A DNA stretch of 64,000 bases from Candidatus Zymogenaceae bacterium (GCA_016931225.1 JAFGFE010000026.1:109317-173316), one strand, 5' to 3'. Numbered from the stretch's first letter, positions 1-12,054 are shown. Notes: generated by a model from the sequence alone, not told the origin. Made by a program: numbers and translations.

Positions 1-263
1 ACCATGTTGAGCTTCGTCATCAGGGCACCCCGCTCCCGCATCTGGAGCATCCGGTGGATGATGAGCGTGACGACAAGGACCTCGATGGGCATGACGGCGA
101 TATCGCCCAGCATGTAGATGAAGATGTGGTGCGCGTCATGAAAAACGAAAAAGTGAAGGGTGTAGAGCGCGCACGACGTTAGAATCAATGAGGCGATTAA
201 TATGATCTGAAATCGATCCAGCCGCACACGCGCGGCCGGTGTGACGATCCTGTTTCGAATCAT
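1..263 (-). CDS. membrane protein of unknown function (3' end outside window)
   Basis: The reading frame starts at the ATG at 263-261 and is open to the window edge, so only the first 87 residues are seen. The start overlaps the stop of the upstream amidohydrolase in an ATGA, which supports both the start and translational coupling. Two hydrophobic segments are visible, at about residues 18-40 and 46-64, followed by a charged stretch (HRMLQMRERGALMTKLNMV) that could begin a cytoplasmic helix. I do not recognise a named family. It is the third gene of an operon with a cyclophilin-like protein and an amidohydrolase, but its role cannot be inferred from that. Confidence 0.75.
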   Translation of the reverse strand, partial: MIRNRIVTPAARVRLDRFQIILIASLILTSCALYTLHFFVFHDAHHIFIYMLGDIAVMPIEVLVVTLIIHRMLQMRERGALMTKLNM

Positions 264-1156
264 TCGTATACTCCCCTCTTTTCCCACGAGTCGTCGATAT
301 GCGGAGCGAACCGGGCGATGAACCGCCGGGGGTTCTCCCGTGTGATCATGCGAAGGAGGTCATCAGTAAGACCGAACGACGTGAGGTCGTCATGGATCTC
401 CCCCAGGCCGCCGATCCCCGCCGGATGATCCGACCCGAAGAGCGTCCGGTGACCGAACCTCTCCATCAGCGAGCGAAATGTCTCCTCCGGTTTTTCGATG
501 GCGCCGCCGCCCGTGTCGTCATTCGCCGTATGTCGGAAGATCCTGAGCGCCCCGAAGACGTTCGTGGCGTCGAGTAACACCTGTGGAAATCGCTCCATGA
601 TTGCTTCCGCGTCCCGAAACTTCGGAAAGAGTACGTGGGAGAGCACCAGCGGCAGTCCCGGAAACCGCTCCAGAATCGTCTCGATGCGATCGGCCGGAAG
701 TGCTTTCCCGTAAAACTCGTCGAATCCGGTATGAATGAAGACCGGCTTTTGATACTCCTCCATCAACCCGTAGACCTCCATCATACGCTCATCGGCGGGA
801 TCGAAATCCTGTATGAACGGGTGAACCTTGAGGCCCGTGAACCGATACTCCTCGATGAGTCGTTTGACAACCCCCCGCTTGTCCGGCGTCTCCACGTGAA
901 GAGATCCGAAGGGCGCGGACTCCGGCATCCTGACCGACAGATCACGGCAGAATTCGTTGAGGGAATCGGTCTCCTGTGGGGAAAGGGGATAGACATGGTT
1001 GAAAAATCCGCGAACGCCGTGTGCGGCGAGATCCGCCCTGATCCCCGCTTCATCGATATTCACAGGAACCGGGTGGTCCGGAAAGCTTCTTGTTATCCAC
1101 CGCATCAGTCCCCGGAGCCTGGCCCGGGGGAGGATATGTACATGGGCGTCGATCAT
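260..1156 (-). CDS. amidohydrolase-2 family metal-dependent hydrolase
   Basis: This is a TIM-barrel metal-dependent hydrolase of about 298 residues, probably cytoplasmic. It opens with the HxH metal motif (MIDAHVHILP). Further metal- and active-site-type motifs follow in family order: GLKVHPF, FIHTGFDEF, PLVLSHVLFP and, near the end, LFGSDHP with the expected late Asp. The start at 1156 is chosen over one ten codons upstream because it places HxH at the very N-terminus and forms an ATGA overlap with the stop of the cyclophilin-like gene. The downstream membrane protein also starts in an ATGA overlap. The family acts on diverse C-N, C-C or ester bonds, and the substrate cannot be told here. 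Confidence 0.85.
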   Translation of the reverse strand: MIDAHVHILPRARLRGLMRWITRSFPDHPVPVNIDEAGIRADLAAHGVRGFFNHVYPLSPQETDSLNEFCRDLSVRMPESAPFGSLHVETPDKRGVVKRLIEEYRFTGLKVHPFIQDFDPADERMMEVYGLMEEYQKPVFIHTGFDEFYGKALPADRIETILERFPGLPLVLSHVLFPKFRDAEAIMERFPQVLLDATNVFGALRIFRHTANDDTGGGAIEKPEETFRSLMERFGHRTLFGSDHPAGIGGLGEIHDDLTSFGLTDDLLRMITRENPRRFIARFAPHIDDSWEKRGVYE

Positions 1157-1560
1157 CCCCCGTCTGTCGCCTCCGAGCCCTTGCACGTGACGATTATCTC
1201 CTCCCCGTCGGAGACGTCGCCAAAGCGCATCGCGTCCCCCACAACTCGTCCGAATATGTTGACGGGGCTGGCCGCCCTGATCTCATCCCCCCTGCTGGCG
1301 GGGGTTTTACCGAAGAAGATACAAAATGCGTTTCCGTCCGGCCAGTATCCCAGCTCCCCGGCTCCCACAACGTCCCGGGCGCCGGCATCTCTCCCCATCT
1401 CCATCGGTATCTGAAAATAGATCTCCTCCCCCCACCTATTGACCTTTCCCGTGATCGGCAGGCACGAAACGACGGCGCGCGCCGTCTCGGTATCAAGAAG
1501 CTCAGCATCCATAGATACCGTCCCCGCCCTTATGGTAATCCGCACATCGCCGGTCATCAC
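1153..1560 (-). CDS. cyclophilin-like (TM1367/DUF369-type) protein
   Basis: This 135-residue protein matches the stand-alone cyclophilin-like beta-barrel family typified by Thermotoga TM1367. The recognisable stretches are VNRWGEEIYFQIP, a GELGYWPDG loop, AFCIFFGKTP and the SPVNIFGRVVGD segment near residues 100-112. The family has a cyclophilin fold, but prolyl isomerase activity is not established for it, so I call only the fold. It is the first gene of the operon running away from dnaA. A good promoter lies at 1595-1624, about 35 bases upstream. Two adjacent ATGs (1560 and 1557) could both serve as start. The stop overlaps the next gene by ATGA. Confidence 0.85.
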   Translation of the reverse strand: MMTGDVRITIRAGTVSMDAELLDTETARAVVSCLPITGKVNRWGEEIYFQIPMEMGRDAGARDVVGAGELGYWPDGNAFCIFFGKTPASRGDEIRAASPVNIFGRVVGDAMRFGDVSDGEEIIVTCKGSEATDGG

Positions 1561-1594
1561 GACACCTCGAATGAATTCCTTACGTATGGTCTCA

Positions 1595-1624
1595 ATAGTA
1601 TGGTTTACCCCCGTCGGTTGTCAA
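1595..1624 (-). promoter_or_regulatory. sigma70-type promoter for the cyclophilin-like operon
   Basis: On the minus strand a perfect TTGACA (1624-1619) is followed after 18 bases by TACTAT (1600-1595). It points at the start codon at 1560. It lies back to back with the dnaA promoter at 1661. Confidence 0.6.
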
Positions 1625-1660
1625 GATCATTCCAAAAACCGCTTTCAGGGGAGAATCTCC

Positions 1661-1689
1661 TTGACAACATCTCGTTCTTTTGTTTTAAT
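1661..1689 (+). promoter_or_regulatory. probable dnaA promoter
   Basis: TTGACA at 1661-1666 and TTTAAT at 1684-1689 are separated by 17 bases. It lies about 290 bases upstream of the dnaA start. DnaA-box-like sites at 1834-1921 fall between promoter and gene, the usual arrangement for DnaA autoregulation. Confidence 0.6.
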
Positions 1690-1830
1690 ACTTTTGTTTT
1701 CGCACGTCTCTACGTGCTACTATTCTGCTCGCTCGGGCGGAAATCGCCATCCTCAATTCCACGGATTATGAGATGTAAAAAGAAAAAGCTCTTACACCAC
1801 CGGTTTTCTTTTTTTCGAGAAAAGAACGTT

Positions 1831-1921
1831 GAGTTTTCCACACCTGTGAGCAAAACTGTGGAGAACTCAATTTTTTTTTGGTATAACCCTTTGTTTTTCC
1901 TGTAATTTTGGTTTTTCCACA
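1831..1921. promoter_or_regulatory. DnaA-box-like cluster upstream of dnaA
   Basis: Three 9-mers lie within one base of the consensus TTATCCACA: TTTTCCACA at 1834-1842, its near-complement TGTGGAGAA at 1857-1865, and TTTTCCACA at 1913-1921. The first two form the arms of an almost perfect 12-bp inverted repeat (1831-1842 and 1857-1868). The region is strongly T-rich. It can serve both as operator for dnaA and as part of the origin. Confidence 0.6.
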
Positions 1922-1980
1922 TTTTTTCGCCATGTAACCTGTTGTTTTTTCTTATAAAAATACTTACGGAGTCATCATTA

Positions 1981-3342
1981 ATGGAAACGGTCTGGGAAGA
2001 AGTCATAAAAACCATTCAAAAGAAAGTACCGGAGAACACCTTCGACCTCTGGTTTAAATCTCTCAAGCTCAAAGAAATAAAAAACGGCAGTATTTACCTG
2101 GAGGTTCCCAATAAGTTTTTCCGGGACTGGATAGACGAACACTACCACGACATCATCATGGAGAGTCTCACGTTATCGGGAATGGACGGTCATTCGGTAC
2201 GGCTGACAATCTCCCAGGACCTTGTGGAGGTCGACGCTTTCGAGGAGCCGGACCTCGTCGAGGAGCGTCGTCCCGTCGTCTCTTCCGACTCCACCAGCGG
2301 CGTGTGGCGCCAGCGCCTGAAGTCGGAATACCTTCTCGGTGAATTCGTGAAGGGCCCGTCAAACGAATTCGCCAAGGCGGCCTGCGAGAAGGTCGTTGAA
2401 AATCCGGCGAGGGATTACAACCCTCTTTTCATCTACGGCGGCGTGGGGCTCGGGAAAACCCATCTCCTCAACGCCATCGGCAACGGCATCCTGGATAACT
2501 ACCCAAATATGAAGGTGTTCTACGTCACCTCCGAAGAATTCGTCAACGAGCTGGTTCGGTCCATCCGGTACGAAAAGATGCACGAGTTCCAGAAAAAGTA
2601 CCGCGGAATGGACGTGCTCCTGGTGGACGACATCCAGTTCTTCGCCGGCAAGAAACAGACCCAGGAGGAATTTTTTCACACCTTCAACGCGCTGTACGAA
2701 AGTCAAAAGCAGATCGTTCTCACCAGCGACAAGATCACAAAAGAGATCGCGGGCCTCGAAGAACGGCTCAGATCACGATTCGAGTGGGGTTTGATCGCGG
2801 ACATCGACTATCCGGACATCGAACACATGGTGGCGATCCTGAAAACAAAGGCGGAAAAACAGCACCACCTCGAGATATCCGACGACGTCGCGTTTTTCAT
2901 CGCCTCCATCGTCAACGACAAGCCGAACATCCGTGAGCTGGAGGGCATGCTCACCCGGCTCATCGCGGAATCCTCCCTCGACGGCAGCGAGATCACCCTT
3001 GATTTCGCCCGAAGCGCCCTGAAGAACTTCATCAGGGACAAGGATCATCCGGAGAGCATCGAGAACATTCAGAAAATCGTTGCAAAATATTACAAGCTGA
3101 AGGTGTCGGACCTCAAGTCCCAGAAGCGTCTGAAGGCGGTGGCGGAGCCGAGACAGATCGCGATGTACCTCTGCAAAAAGATCAACAAGGCGTCATACCC
3201 GGAGATAGGAAAGAGATTCGGCGGCAAAGATCACTCCACCGTCATTCACGCGGTGAAGAAGGTGGAACGAAAGATAAACGAGGACAAGCAATTTCGCCAC
3301 AACATTTTTTCCATAGAGAACCAGATCAAGCTTTTGGGGTAA
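1981..3342 (+). CDS. dnaA: chromosomal replication initiator protein DnaA
   Basis: DnaA binds DnaA boxes at oriC and uses ATP to open the duplex and load the helicase. The 453 residues show all four domains: an N-terminal DnaB-interaction domain (EVIKTIQKKVPENTFDLWF), a short acidic linker, the AAA+ domain with Walker A GGVGLGKTHL (residues 153-162) and Walker B LLVDDIQF (213-220), and the C-terminal helix-turn-helix with the signature GGKDHSTVIHAVKKVE. I chose ATG 1981 because ACGGAG lies upstream of it and METVWEEV is a typical N-terminus. The TTG at 1942 lacks a ribosome site. The gene is followed by a hairpin terminator and then dnaN. Confidence 0.98.
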   Translation: METVWEEVIKTIQKKVPENTFDLWFKSLKLKEIKNGSIYLEVPNKFFRDWIDEHYHDIIMESLTLSGMDGHSVRLTISQDLVEVDAFEEPDLVEERRPVVSSDSTSGVWRQRLKSEYLLGEFVKGPSNEFAKAACEKVVENPARDYNPLFIYGGVGLGKTHLLNAIGNGILDNYPNMKVFYVTSEEFVNELVRSIRYEKMHEFQKKYRGMDVLLVDDIQFFAGKKQTQEEFFHTFNALYESQKQIVLTSDKITKEIAGLEERLRSRFEWGLIADIDYPDIEHMVAILKTKAEKQHHLEISDDVAFFIASIVNDKPNIRELEGMLTRLIAESSLDGSEITLDFARSALKNFIRDKDHPESIENIQKIVAKYYKLKVSDLKSQKRLKAVAEPRQIAMYLCKKINKASYPEIGKRFGGKDHSTVIHAVKKVERKINEDKQFRHNIFSIENQIKLLG

Positions 3343-3570
3343 AAAACTGTGAACAACTCCTGTTGAAAAGATGTGTATGATCGACCGGTATCCTTTTTTA
3401 CCGGTTTTTCCACCTCTTTCCACTTTCTTTCCCCATGTTTTTTATTTGAAAAAGCGTAATTTTGTTATATACTTAATTAATTTATCAACAGTCCACAGGA
3501 CATACTACCACTACTATTTTTATTAATAACATTGTATTATCTTATTAGGCCGTTCCCAAGGAGTTGATAT
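3343..3570. other. candidate oriC / DNA unwinding region between dnaA and dnaN
   Basis: This 228-base spacer contains a terminator hairpin, then a very AT-rich stretch (about 3430-3550) including TTAATTAATTTA. A DnaA-box variant TTATCAACA lies at 3482-3490, with a CCACA-bearing site just after it, and weaker matches lie at 3347-3356 and 3405-3413. Genes run away from this point on both strands (minus before 1560, plus after 1981). The dnaA-dnaN spacer is a common oriC position. Which of the two box-rich regions flanking dnaA is unwound cannot be decided by eye. Confidence 0.55.
3384..3409 (+). terminator. rho-independent terminator after dnaA
   Basis: A 7-bp stem (ACCGGTA with TACCGGT) encloses an 8-base loop and is followed directly by a short T run. 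It lies 41 bases after the dnaA stop and would separate dnaA from dnaN transcription. Confidence 0.6.
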
Positions 3571-4692
3571 ATGGAATTCAAGATTGCTCGTGAGGAAATC
3601 CTCAGAGGACTGGGATTGACTCAAAGCATTGTTGAGAAAAAAAACACCATACAGATTTTGTCAAACGTTCTGTTAAAATCGGAACAGGACGTCCTTACCA
3701 TAGAAGCCACTGATCTCGAAGTCGGGATACGGGATACCTACACATGCGAGGGAATCATCGAGGGAGGTATCACCGTTGATGCGAAAATGCTGTACGAGGT
3801 GGTACGCCAAATCCCGGACGGGATGACGATTCATTTCAAGAAACAGGAAAACAACTGGGTGGAGATAAACGCGGGCAGGTCGGTTTTCAACCTTGTGGGA
3901 CTGTCTTCCGAGGATTTTCCAGAAGTGCCCCTGTTTCCAGGGGACTACCAATGGTTCATGGAGCCCCCGGTTATTGAAAGTATGGTCGATAAGACCATAT
4001 TCGCCGTATCTCATGAAGACGTCAGGTACAATCTCTCCGGGGTGTACTGTGAGGCGGTGGAGGAGAGCGGGGGAAAGACGCTTCGTATGGTGGCGACGGA
4101 CGGGCATCGGCTGTCTCTTGTGGAGACGGCTATCGACGGGGAACTGCCCGAGGTCCTGAAAAAGGGGATCATCCTGCCGCGAAAGGGATTGAGCGAGCTG
4201 AAAAAGATGCTTGATGAGGGGGAAGACGCGATCGGCATGAGGGTGGAGGAAAACAACCTGATGGTGCATCGGGACGGCACGACGTTGGTAATGCGGCTGA
4301 TAGACGGGAGATTTCCCGATTATCGACAGGTCATTCCCCAGTCCAACGACAAGGTGATCACCTTTCCGAGGGAGGAATTCATCAGGACCTTACGGAGGGT
4401 CTCGATTCTCTCCTATGACCGCGTACGCATGGTGAAATTTCATATCTCCCCGAACATGGTGGAGATCAGCTCAGAGAGCCCGGAAATGGGAACCGCCCGA
4501 GAGGAGGTCCCGGTGGAATACTCCGGAAATGAGTTTGAAATAGGATTCAACGCGAACTACATTCTTGATATTCTCAACGCCGTTGATGATGACGTGGTGG
4601 TTTTTCGCCTCCTTGACGATTCCAGCCCCGGAGAAGTGCGACCCGCCGAAGAGAAGGGGTATTTCTTCATCATTATGCCGATGAAGATTTAG
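3571..4692 (+). CDS. dnaN: DNA polymerase III beta subunit (sliding clamp)
   Basis: The beta clamp is a ring-shaped dimer that tethers DNA polymerase III to DNA. The 373 residues are of normal family length, with the three repeated clamp domains visible: MEFKIAREEILRGL at the start, the central RMVATDGHRLS motif and DGRFPDYRQVIP, and a third domain ending in the clamp-type C-terminus YFFIIMPMKI. The start at 3571 is preceded by AAGGAG at a good distance. It sits between the origin spacer and gyrB. No recF gene follows, and only 82 bases separate it from gyrB. Confidence 0.97.
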   Translation: MEFKIAREEILRGLGLTQSIVEKKNTIQILSNVLLKSEQDVLTIEATDLEVGIRDTYTCEGIIEGGITVDAKMLYEVVRQIPDGMTIHFKKQENNWVEINAGRSVFNLVGLSSEDFPEVPLFPGDYQWFMEPPVIESMVDKTIFAVSHEDVRYNLSGVYCEAVEESGGKTLRMVATDGHRLSLVETAIDGELPEVLKKGIILPRKGLSELKKMLDEGEDAIGMRVEENNLMVHRDGTTLVMRLIDGRFPDYRQVIPQSNDKVITFPREEFIRTLRRVSILSYDRVRMVKFHISPNMVEISSESPEMGTAREEVPVEYSGNEFEIGFNANYILDILNAVDDDVVVFRLLDDSSPGEVRPAEEKGYFFIIMPMKI

Positions 4693-4732
4693 TGGATTGA
4701 TTCTGTAAGATATGATATACTAGTACGGATGA

Positions 4733-7189
<2,457 letters not shown>

Positions 7190-7380
7190 CGCGTATTCCG
7201 GTGGTGCGGGGACGTCTCATGTGTGGGATGAAAGACGTTTGTGGCACGGCCGAAAGATCCCTCCAAAAACACACTGACGAAGAACAATACCGTGACGCAT
7301 GACCGCCCGGAACGTATTTCCCGCAAAGAACGATCGGGCGGTGAGATATATGCGGCATGGTTGATGGACAAGGCGAGAGA

Positions 7381-9837
7381 ATGACAGAGAAGAGCCAGAT
7401 AGCGGCGATAAACATCGAAGACGAGATGAAACGCTCGTACATCGATTATTCCATGAGCGTCATCATCGGCAGGGCCATCCCCGATATCCGCGATGGTCTG
7501 AAGCCGGTGCACCGCCGCATTCTGTACGCGATGTACGACCTCCGAAATTTTCACAACGAACCCTATAAAAAATCCGCCCGAATCGTGGGCGATGTGATCG
7601 GCAAGTACCACCCCCACGGAGACGCCGCCGTATATGACACCCTGGTCCGCATGGCCCAGGATTTCAGCATGCGCCATCCCACCGTGGACGGCCAGGGGAA
7701 CTTCGGCTCCGTCGACGGCGATTCCGCCGCGGCCATGCGGTATACCGAGGCCAGGATGGCCAAGATCGCCGAGAGCCTTCTCGCCGACATCGAAAAGGAT
7801 ACCGTCGATTTTCAACCGAACTATGACGAAACACAATCGGAGCCGCTGGTCCTCCCCTCCCGTATTCCGAATCTCTTGTTGAACGGGTCCTCCGGCATCG
7901 CCGTGGGCATGGCCACGAATATCCCGCCCCACAACCTGGGGGAGTTGATCGACGGCATCCAGGCGGTCATCAAGGATCCGGACATCACGGTCGAAAAGCT
8001 GATCAAGCATATACCGGGCCCGGATTTTCCCACCCGCGGCTTCATTTACGGCATCGACGGCATCGTCCAGGCGTACAAGACCGGCCGGGGGCGTGTTCTC
8101 ATCCGCGCCCGTGCGATGATAGAGGAGCAGCCCAAGACCGGGAAGAACGCCATCGTCGTCACGGAGATACCATACAACGTCAACAAGGCGAAGCTGATAG
8201 AGCGGATCGCAGACCTTGTCAAGACCAAGAAGCTCGAAGGCATCAGCGATCTGAGGGATGAATCCGACCGGGACGGGATGAGGATCGTCATCGAGCTGAA
8301 GAAGGATGTGATACCGACCATCGTTCTGAACCAGCTCTACAAGACGACGCCGATGGAGACGACGTTCGGCATCATCATGCTCTCCATTGTCGGCGGCAGA
8401 CCGAGAATCCTCGCCCTCAAGGAGATGCTCTTATACTTCGTGGAGCACCGGAGGGAGGTGGTCACCCGCAGGACCAGGTACGACCTGGCCCGGGCCGAGG
8501 AACGGGCGCATATCCTCGAGGGACTCGTCACGGCGCTGAACAACATCGATGAGGTCATCGAGATCATCAAGACCTCCAAGAATCAACCGGACGCCAAGAC
8601 GAGGCTGATGAAACGTTTCGGCTTCTCGGACATCCAGGCCCAGGCGATCCTCGACATGCGCCTGGGACGGCTGACCTCCCTGGAAGTGGAGAAGGTACAA
8701 AAGGAATACCGCGAGATACTGGCCCTCATCGAGGAGCTGAAGAGGATACTGGCGGACGAGAGCGTCCTGATGGATGTGATTACCAAGGAGCTTTCTGAGA
8801 TCAAGCGGGAATTCGCCGACGAGCGCAGGACGGAGATCCTCTCTAAGACAAAGGAGCTGACCATCGAGGACCTGGTGGCCCAGGAGGATATGATCGTCAC
8901 CGTCACCCACAACAACTACATCAAGCGGACGCCCCTTTCCCAGTATCGGACCCAGAAGAGGGGGGGGAAGGGCGTCTCCGGCATGGATATATACGAAGGC
9001 GATTTCGTGGAACGGCTGTTCGTCGCCCAGACCCACGATCAGGTCCTCATCATCACGGACGCCGGGAGGGCGTACGGGCTGAAGGTCCACGAAATCCCCC
9101 AGGCGGGACGGGTCAGCCGGGGGCGATCGGCCTCGAATCTCGTCCAGATGCTCCCGGACGAGAAAATCGCGTCTATGCTGGTCATCAGTGATATCGCCGC
9201 GGACGACGAGTCGGTGGTGATGGCCTCCCGAAGCGGGATGATAAAGAAAACCACCGCCTCGGAGTTCAGGAACGCGAAGCACTCGGGTGTGGTGGCGATG
9301 GGGCTCGCGGATGACGACGTGCTGGTGGCGGCCCGGACCGTGTTTCAGGAGAAGAAGGACACGGTGGACGTCATCCTCGCCACCTCCCAGGGATGCGCCA
9401 TCAGGTTTCCCGAGTCGGATATCCGGACCATGGGCAGGTCCGCCCAGGGGGTTCGGGGAATCAACCTTTCGGGGGACGACCGGGTAATCAGTATCGCCCT
9501 GGTGAACAAAAAGAAATACATCCTCACCGTCACCGAAAACGGCTTCGGGAAGCGATCGAAGCTCACCGAATACGGCACGACCCGCCGCGGGGGCAAGGGA
9601 ATCATCACCATGAAGACCGGCGCGAAGACCGGGCCCGTGGTGGGTGTGCGTACGATCAACGACGACGATGAAGTGATGATGATCTCCAACAAGGGGATGT
9701 TTTTGAGGATGGACTCAAAAGACATCTCCATCATGGGCAGAAACACCCAGGGCGTGAAATTGATGAACCTGAAGTCGGGCGAGAACCTGTCCGGAATCGC
9801 CGTGCTGGCGGAGCGGGAGAATGGTGATGACCAATAG
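7381..9837 (+). CDS. gyrA: DNA gyrase subunit A
   Basis: GyrA is the DNA breakage-reunion subunit of gyrase. The 818-residue product has the start-proximal [24 protein letters not shown] block and the catalytic tyrosine (Y121 in AMRYTEARM). The C-terminal six-bladed pinwheel contains the GyrA-box QRGGKG-type motif ([11 protein letters not shown]) that wraps DNA. I prefer ATG 7381, which has AAGGCGAGA upstream, over ATG 7357, although both are in frame. In the quinolone-resistance-determining loop GDAAVYD, the residue matching E. coli Ser83 is alanine (A82). The stop overlaps the next gene's start region. Confidence 0.98.
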   Translation: MTEKSQIAAINIEDEMKRSYIDYSMSVIIGRAIPDIRDGLKPVHRRILYAMYDLRNFHNEPYKKSARIVGDVIGKYHPHGDAAVYDTLVRMAQDFSMRHPTVDGQGNFGSVDGDSAAAMRYTEARMAKIAESLLADIEKDTVDFQPNYDETQSEPLVLPSRIPNLLLNGSSGIAVGMATNIPPHNLGELIDGIQAVIKDPDITVEKLIKHIPGPDFPTRGFIYGIDGIVQAYKTGRGRVLIRARAMIEEQPKTGKNAIVVTEIPYNVNKAKLIERIADLVKTKKLEGISDLRDESDRDGMRIVIELKKDVIPTIVLNQLYKTTPMETTFGIIMLSIVGGRPRILALKEMLLYFVEHRREVVTRRTRYDLARAEERAHILEGLVTALNNIDEVIEIIKTSKNQPDAKTRLMKRFGFSDIQAQAILDMRLGRLTSLEVEKVQKEYREILALIEELKRILADESVLMDVITKELSEIKREFADERRTEILSKTKELTIEDLVAQEDMIVTVTHNNYIKRTPLSQYRTQKRGGKGVSGMDIYEGDFVERLFVAQTHDQVLIITDAGRAYGLKVHEIPQAGRVSRGRSASNLVQMLPDEKIASMLVISDIAADDESVVMASRSGMIKKTTASEFRNAKHSGVVAMGLADDDVLVAARTVFQEKKDTVDVILATSQGCAIRFPESDIRTMGRSAQGVRGINLSGDDRVISIALVNKKKYILTVTENGFGKRSKLTEYGTTRRGGKGIITMKTGAKTGPVVGVRTINDDDEVMMISNKGMFLRMDSKDISIMGRNTQGVKLMNLKSGENLSGIAVLAERENGDDQ

Positions 9838-10906
9838 CAGCAGGACGTATCTTTTCACTTTCTTTTTGGCAGTGATGCTGCTGGTAGTCTCCTGCACGCA
9901 GGATCCGATGGAGAGTCAATATCGCCGCGGTGAGGCGCTGTTTGAGAAGGGTGAATTTTCCAGCGCCGTGGAGGTGTACAGGAAAATCGCCACCTACACC
10001 CCGGATTCCTCCTGGGCCCCCGAGGCCCTCTACCAGAGCGGCCTGGTCAATTATCTCTATTTGAAGGAATATGAAGAGGCCGTGGACGATTTCGCCCACC
10101 TGATCTACTATTATCCGAAGAACAAGAACGCCTTCGACGCCCAGGCGAAGATCGTTGAGATATACGTGAACAAGCTGGACGACCCGATGCAGGCGATCGT
10201 CGAGCTCAGGAAGCTCATTGAGAAATACCCGAACCGTGACGGCATGGACCAGTACCAATACATGCTGGCCCAGTGCTTCTTCCAACTGCGGGATTTCGAC
10301 CAGGTCCGTCTTGAGTACCTGATTTTGCTCGACAGCTATCCGAACTCGGAGCTGGTCCCGGAAGTGTACTACAATATCGCCAGCACCTACTTCATCGAGG
10401 GCGGCGGGAAGCTTGAAAAGGCGGTAGAGTATTACCAGCGGGTGATCGACGAGTTCCCGGAGAGTGAATACGTTCATGACAGCCGATTTTATATCGCCGC
10501 CGCCGCCGAGGAGGCGGGGGACCTCGAGGAGGCGAAACGGCTCTACGAGGAGCTGCTTCCGACATACCCGAGTCCCCGGGTGGTGGAGCTGAGAATAGAG
10601 GGCATCAATGAAATACAGGAAAAAATGGCCTCACCCGCCCCGGAAAAGGCGTACCGGGGATTCTCGGAGCTTCCCGAAAAACGGACCGACAAGGATGCAG
10701 ACGAGGAAGACGGTGATGACGAATGGATCAGCTCAGATGAGATCATCGTCATCGAGCGGGATGACGCGGACGACGGTGGGGAGTCCGGGGACGACACGGA
10801 GGTGACGGGGGACGGGATCGACGATGCGCCCCCCGCGGATTCCGAGACGGGCGGCGAATCCGAAGGCGACACGGGCGAGAAGAAAGAGGGGTTCAAGCTC
10901 TTTTAG
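9827..10906 (+). CDS. TPR lipoprotein, BamD/YbgF-like
   Basis: A 359-residue probable outer-membrane lipoprotein. It has an N-terminal hydrophobic segment with lipobox LVVSC (Cys23), then several tetratricopeptide repeats (for example [21 protein letters not shown] and [12 protein letters not shown]). The tail from about residue 290 is very acidic, low-complexity and rich in D, E and G. The TPR part resembles BamD and the YbgF/CpoB family, but assignment to either complex is not secure. The start at 9827 is preferred over 9821 because GGGAG then has proper spacing. Either way it overlaps the end of gyrA, suggesting co-transcription. A strong terminator follows at 11011. Confidence 0.8.
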   Translation: MTNSSRTYLFTFFLAVMLLVVSCTQDPMESQYRRGEALFEKGEFSSAVEVYRKIATYTPDSSWAPEALYQSGLVNYLYLKEYEEAVDDFAHLIYYYPKNKNAFDAQAKIVEIYVNKLDDPMQAIVELRKLIEKYPNRDGMDQYQYMLAQCFFQLRDFDQVRLEYLILLDSYPNSELVPEVYYNIASTYFIEGGGKLEKAVEYYQRVIDEFPESEYVHDSRFYIAAAAEEAGDLEEAKRLYEELLPTYPSPRVVELRIEGINEIQEKMASPAPEKAYRGFSELPEKRTDKDADEEDGDDEWISSDEIIVIERDDADDGGESGDDTEVTGDGIDDAPPADSETGGESEGDTGEKKEGFKLF

Positions 10907-11010
10907 ATGGTTTCCGCAGGACGCCGGGCGGACATCGTAATACGAACGGGCGGTGTGTACGCATATGATAGGATGACGATAAACGGCGTGACGCGCCGAA
11001 CGAAATACAG

Positions 11011-11047
11011 ACCGGGAGCCTTTTTAAAAAGGCTCCCGGTTTTTTTT
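11011..11047. terminator. strong bidirectional rho-independent terminator
   Basis: A perfect stem of 15 bp (ACCGGGAGCCTTTTT against its complement) is followed by an eight-T run on the plus strand and flanked by A-rich sequence usable on the minus strand. It separates the gyrA-TPR transcript from the convergent exchanger gene. Confidence 0.85.
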
Positions 11048-11067
11048 AACGGGGTATGGGAAGAAGA

Positions 11068-12054
11068 TCAGGGAAGCTTGAGCAGTACGATTCCCTCGGG
11101 GTAGAGATATACCAGGATGATGTAGGTGATATAGAAGAGGACGTACACCGCTCCTTCGATCCGGGAAATCCGCCGCCGCGTCGCCACCACGGCGAAGAGC
11201 AGGATTGTCAGAAAGAGCATCACCGGGGTGTCGAACACCAGGATGCGCTCGGAGAGGGAGAAGGGTTTGATCAGCGCCGTGATGCCCCCCACGATCAGGA
11301 AATTGAAGATATTGCTGCCCAGGATGTTCCCGATGCTGATATCCCCCTCGCCCTTGATCGCCGCGATGATGGAGGTGACCAGCTCCGGCAGAGACGTGCC
11401 CAGCGCCACCACCGTGACCGCCACCACCGCCTCGGACACGCCGAAGCCGATGGCAAGGCCGGTGGCGCCCCGGACAAGAAAATCCGAGCCGCCGGCCAGC
11501 ATGAAGATGCCCGCCGTGGCGTAGAGGACCGCCCGAGTCGGGTTCAGGGCGTGTTTTTCCACCTCCTCCATCTCGATGAGGTCCAGAGCTTCTTCCCCCT
11601 GTGCGGTGACGAAGCAGTACACCATGAACACCACGAAGAGAATCACCAGGATAATGCCGTCGATCCGTGTGAAGGAGTAGTTTCGCTCCATAAACCAGAA
11701 AATGAAACTCAGGGCGACGACGAAGGGTATCTCCCAGAGGATGGTGTTTCTCTTGACGGCGATGGGCATGAACATGGCCGAACACCCCATGACGAGGCCC
11801 AGGTTGGCGATGTTACTTCCGACGATGTTGCCGCAGGCGATGTCGCCGAAGCCCCTGATGGCTGCGTTCATGGACGCCGCCAGCTCCGGGGCCGATGTGC
11901 CGAAGGCCACCAGCGTCATGCCGATAATCAGGCTGGGGATGCCCACCCGGCGCGCCAGGCTCACCGCGCCGTCCACGAGAAGCGACGCACCCCAGATCAG
12001 AAAGGCGAAGCCGATAACCGTCAGGATCGAGTTGAGTGCAATGTCCGGCAACAT
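11068..12054 (-). CDS. calcium/sodium antiporter (CaCA family, YrbG-like)
   Basis: A 328-residue inner-membrane exchanger of the cation:cation antiporter superfamily. It has the two inverted Na_Ca_ex repeats with the alpha motifs GTSAPELAASMNAAIRG...GNIVGSNIANLGL in the first half and GTSLPELVTSIIAA...GNILGSNIFNFLIV in the second. These glutamates and asparagines form the cation-binding sites in the family. About ten hydrophobic segments are visible, with a charged central loop (EEALDLIEMEEVEKHA). It is a single gene facing the gyrA operon across a bidirectional terminator. CAGGAG lies upstream of ATG 12054. Whether Ca2+ is the real substrate cannot be told. Confidence 0.9.
   Translation of the reverse strand: MLPDIALNSILTVIGFAFLIWGASLLVDGAVSLARRVGIPSLIIGMTLVAFGTSAPELAASMNAAIRGFGDIACGNIVGSNIANLGLVMGCSAMFMPIAVKRNTILWEIPFVVALSFIFWFMERNYSFTRIDGIILVILFVVFMVYCFVTAQGEEALDLIEMEEVEKHALNPTRAVLYATAGIFMLAGGSDFLVRGATGLAIGFGVSEAVVAVTVVALGTSLPELVTSIIAAIKGEGDISIGNILGSNIFNFLIVGGITALIKPFSLSERILVFDTPVMLFLTILLFAVVATRRRISRIEGAVYVLFYITYIILVYLYPEGIVLLKLP

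Noticed and set aside
1093..1101. DnaA-box-like TTATCCACC inside the amidohydrolase gene
   Set aside because: A single 8-of-9 match within coding sequence, too far from the box clusters to count as part of the origin.
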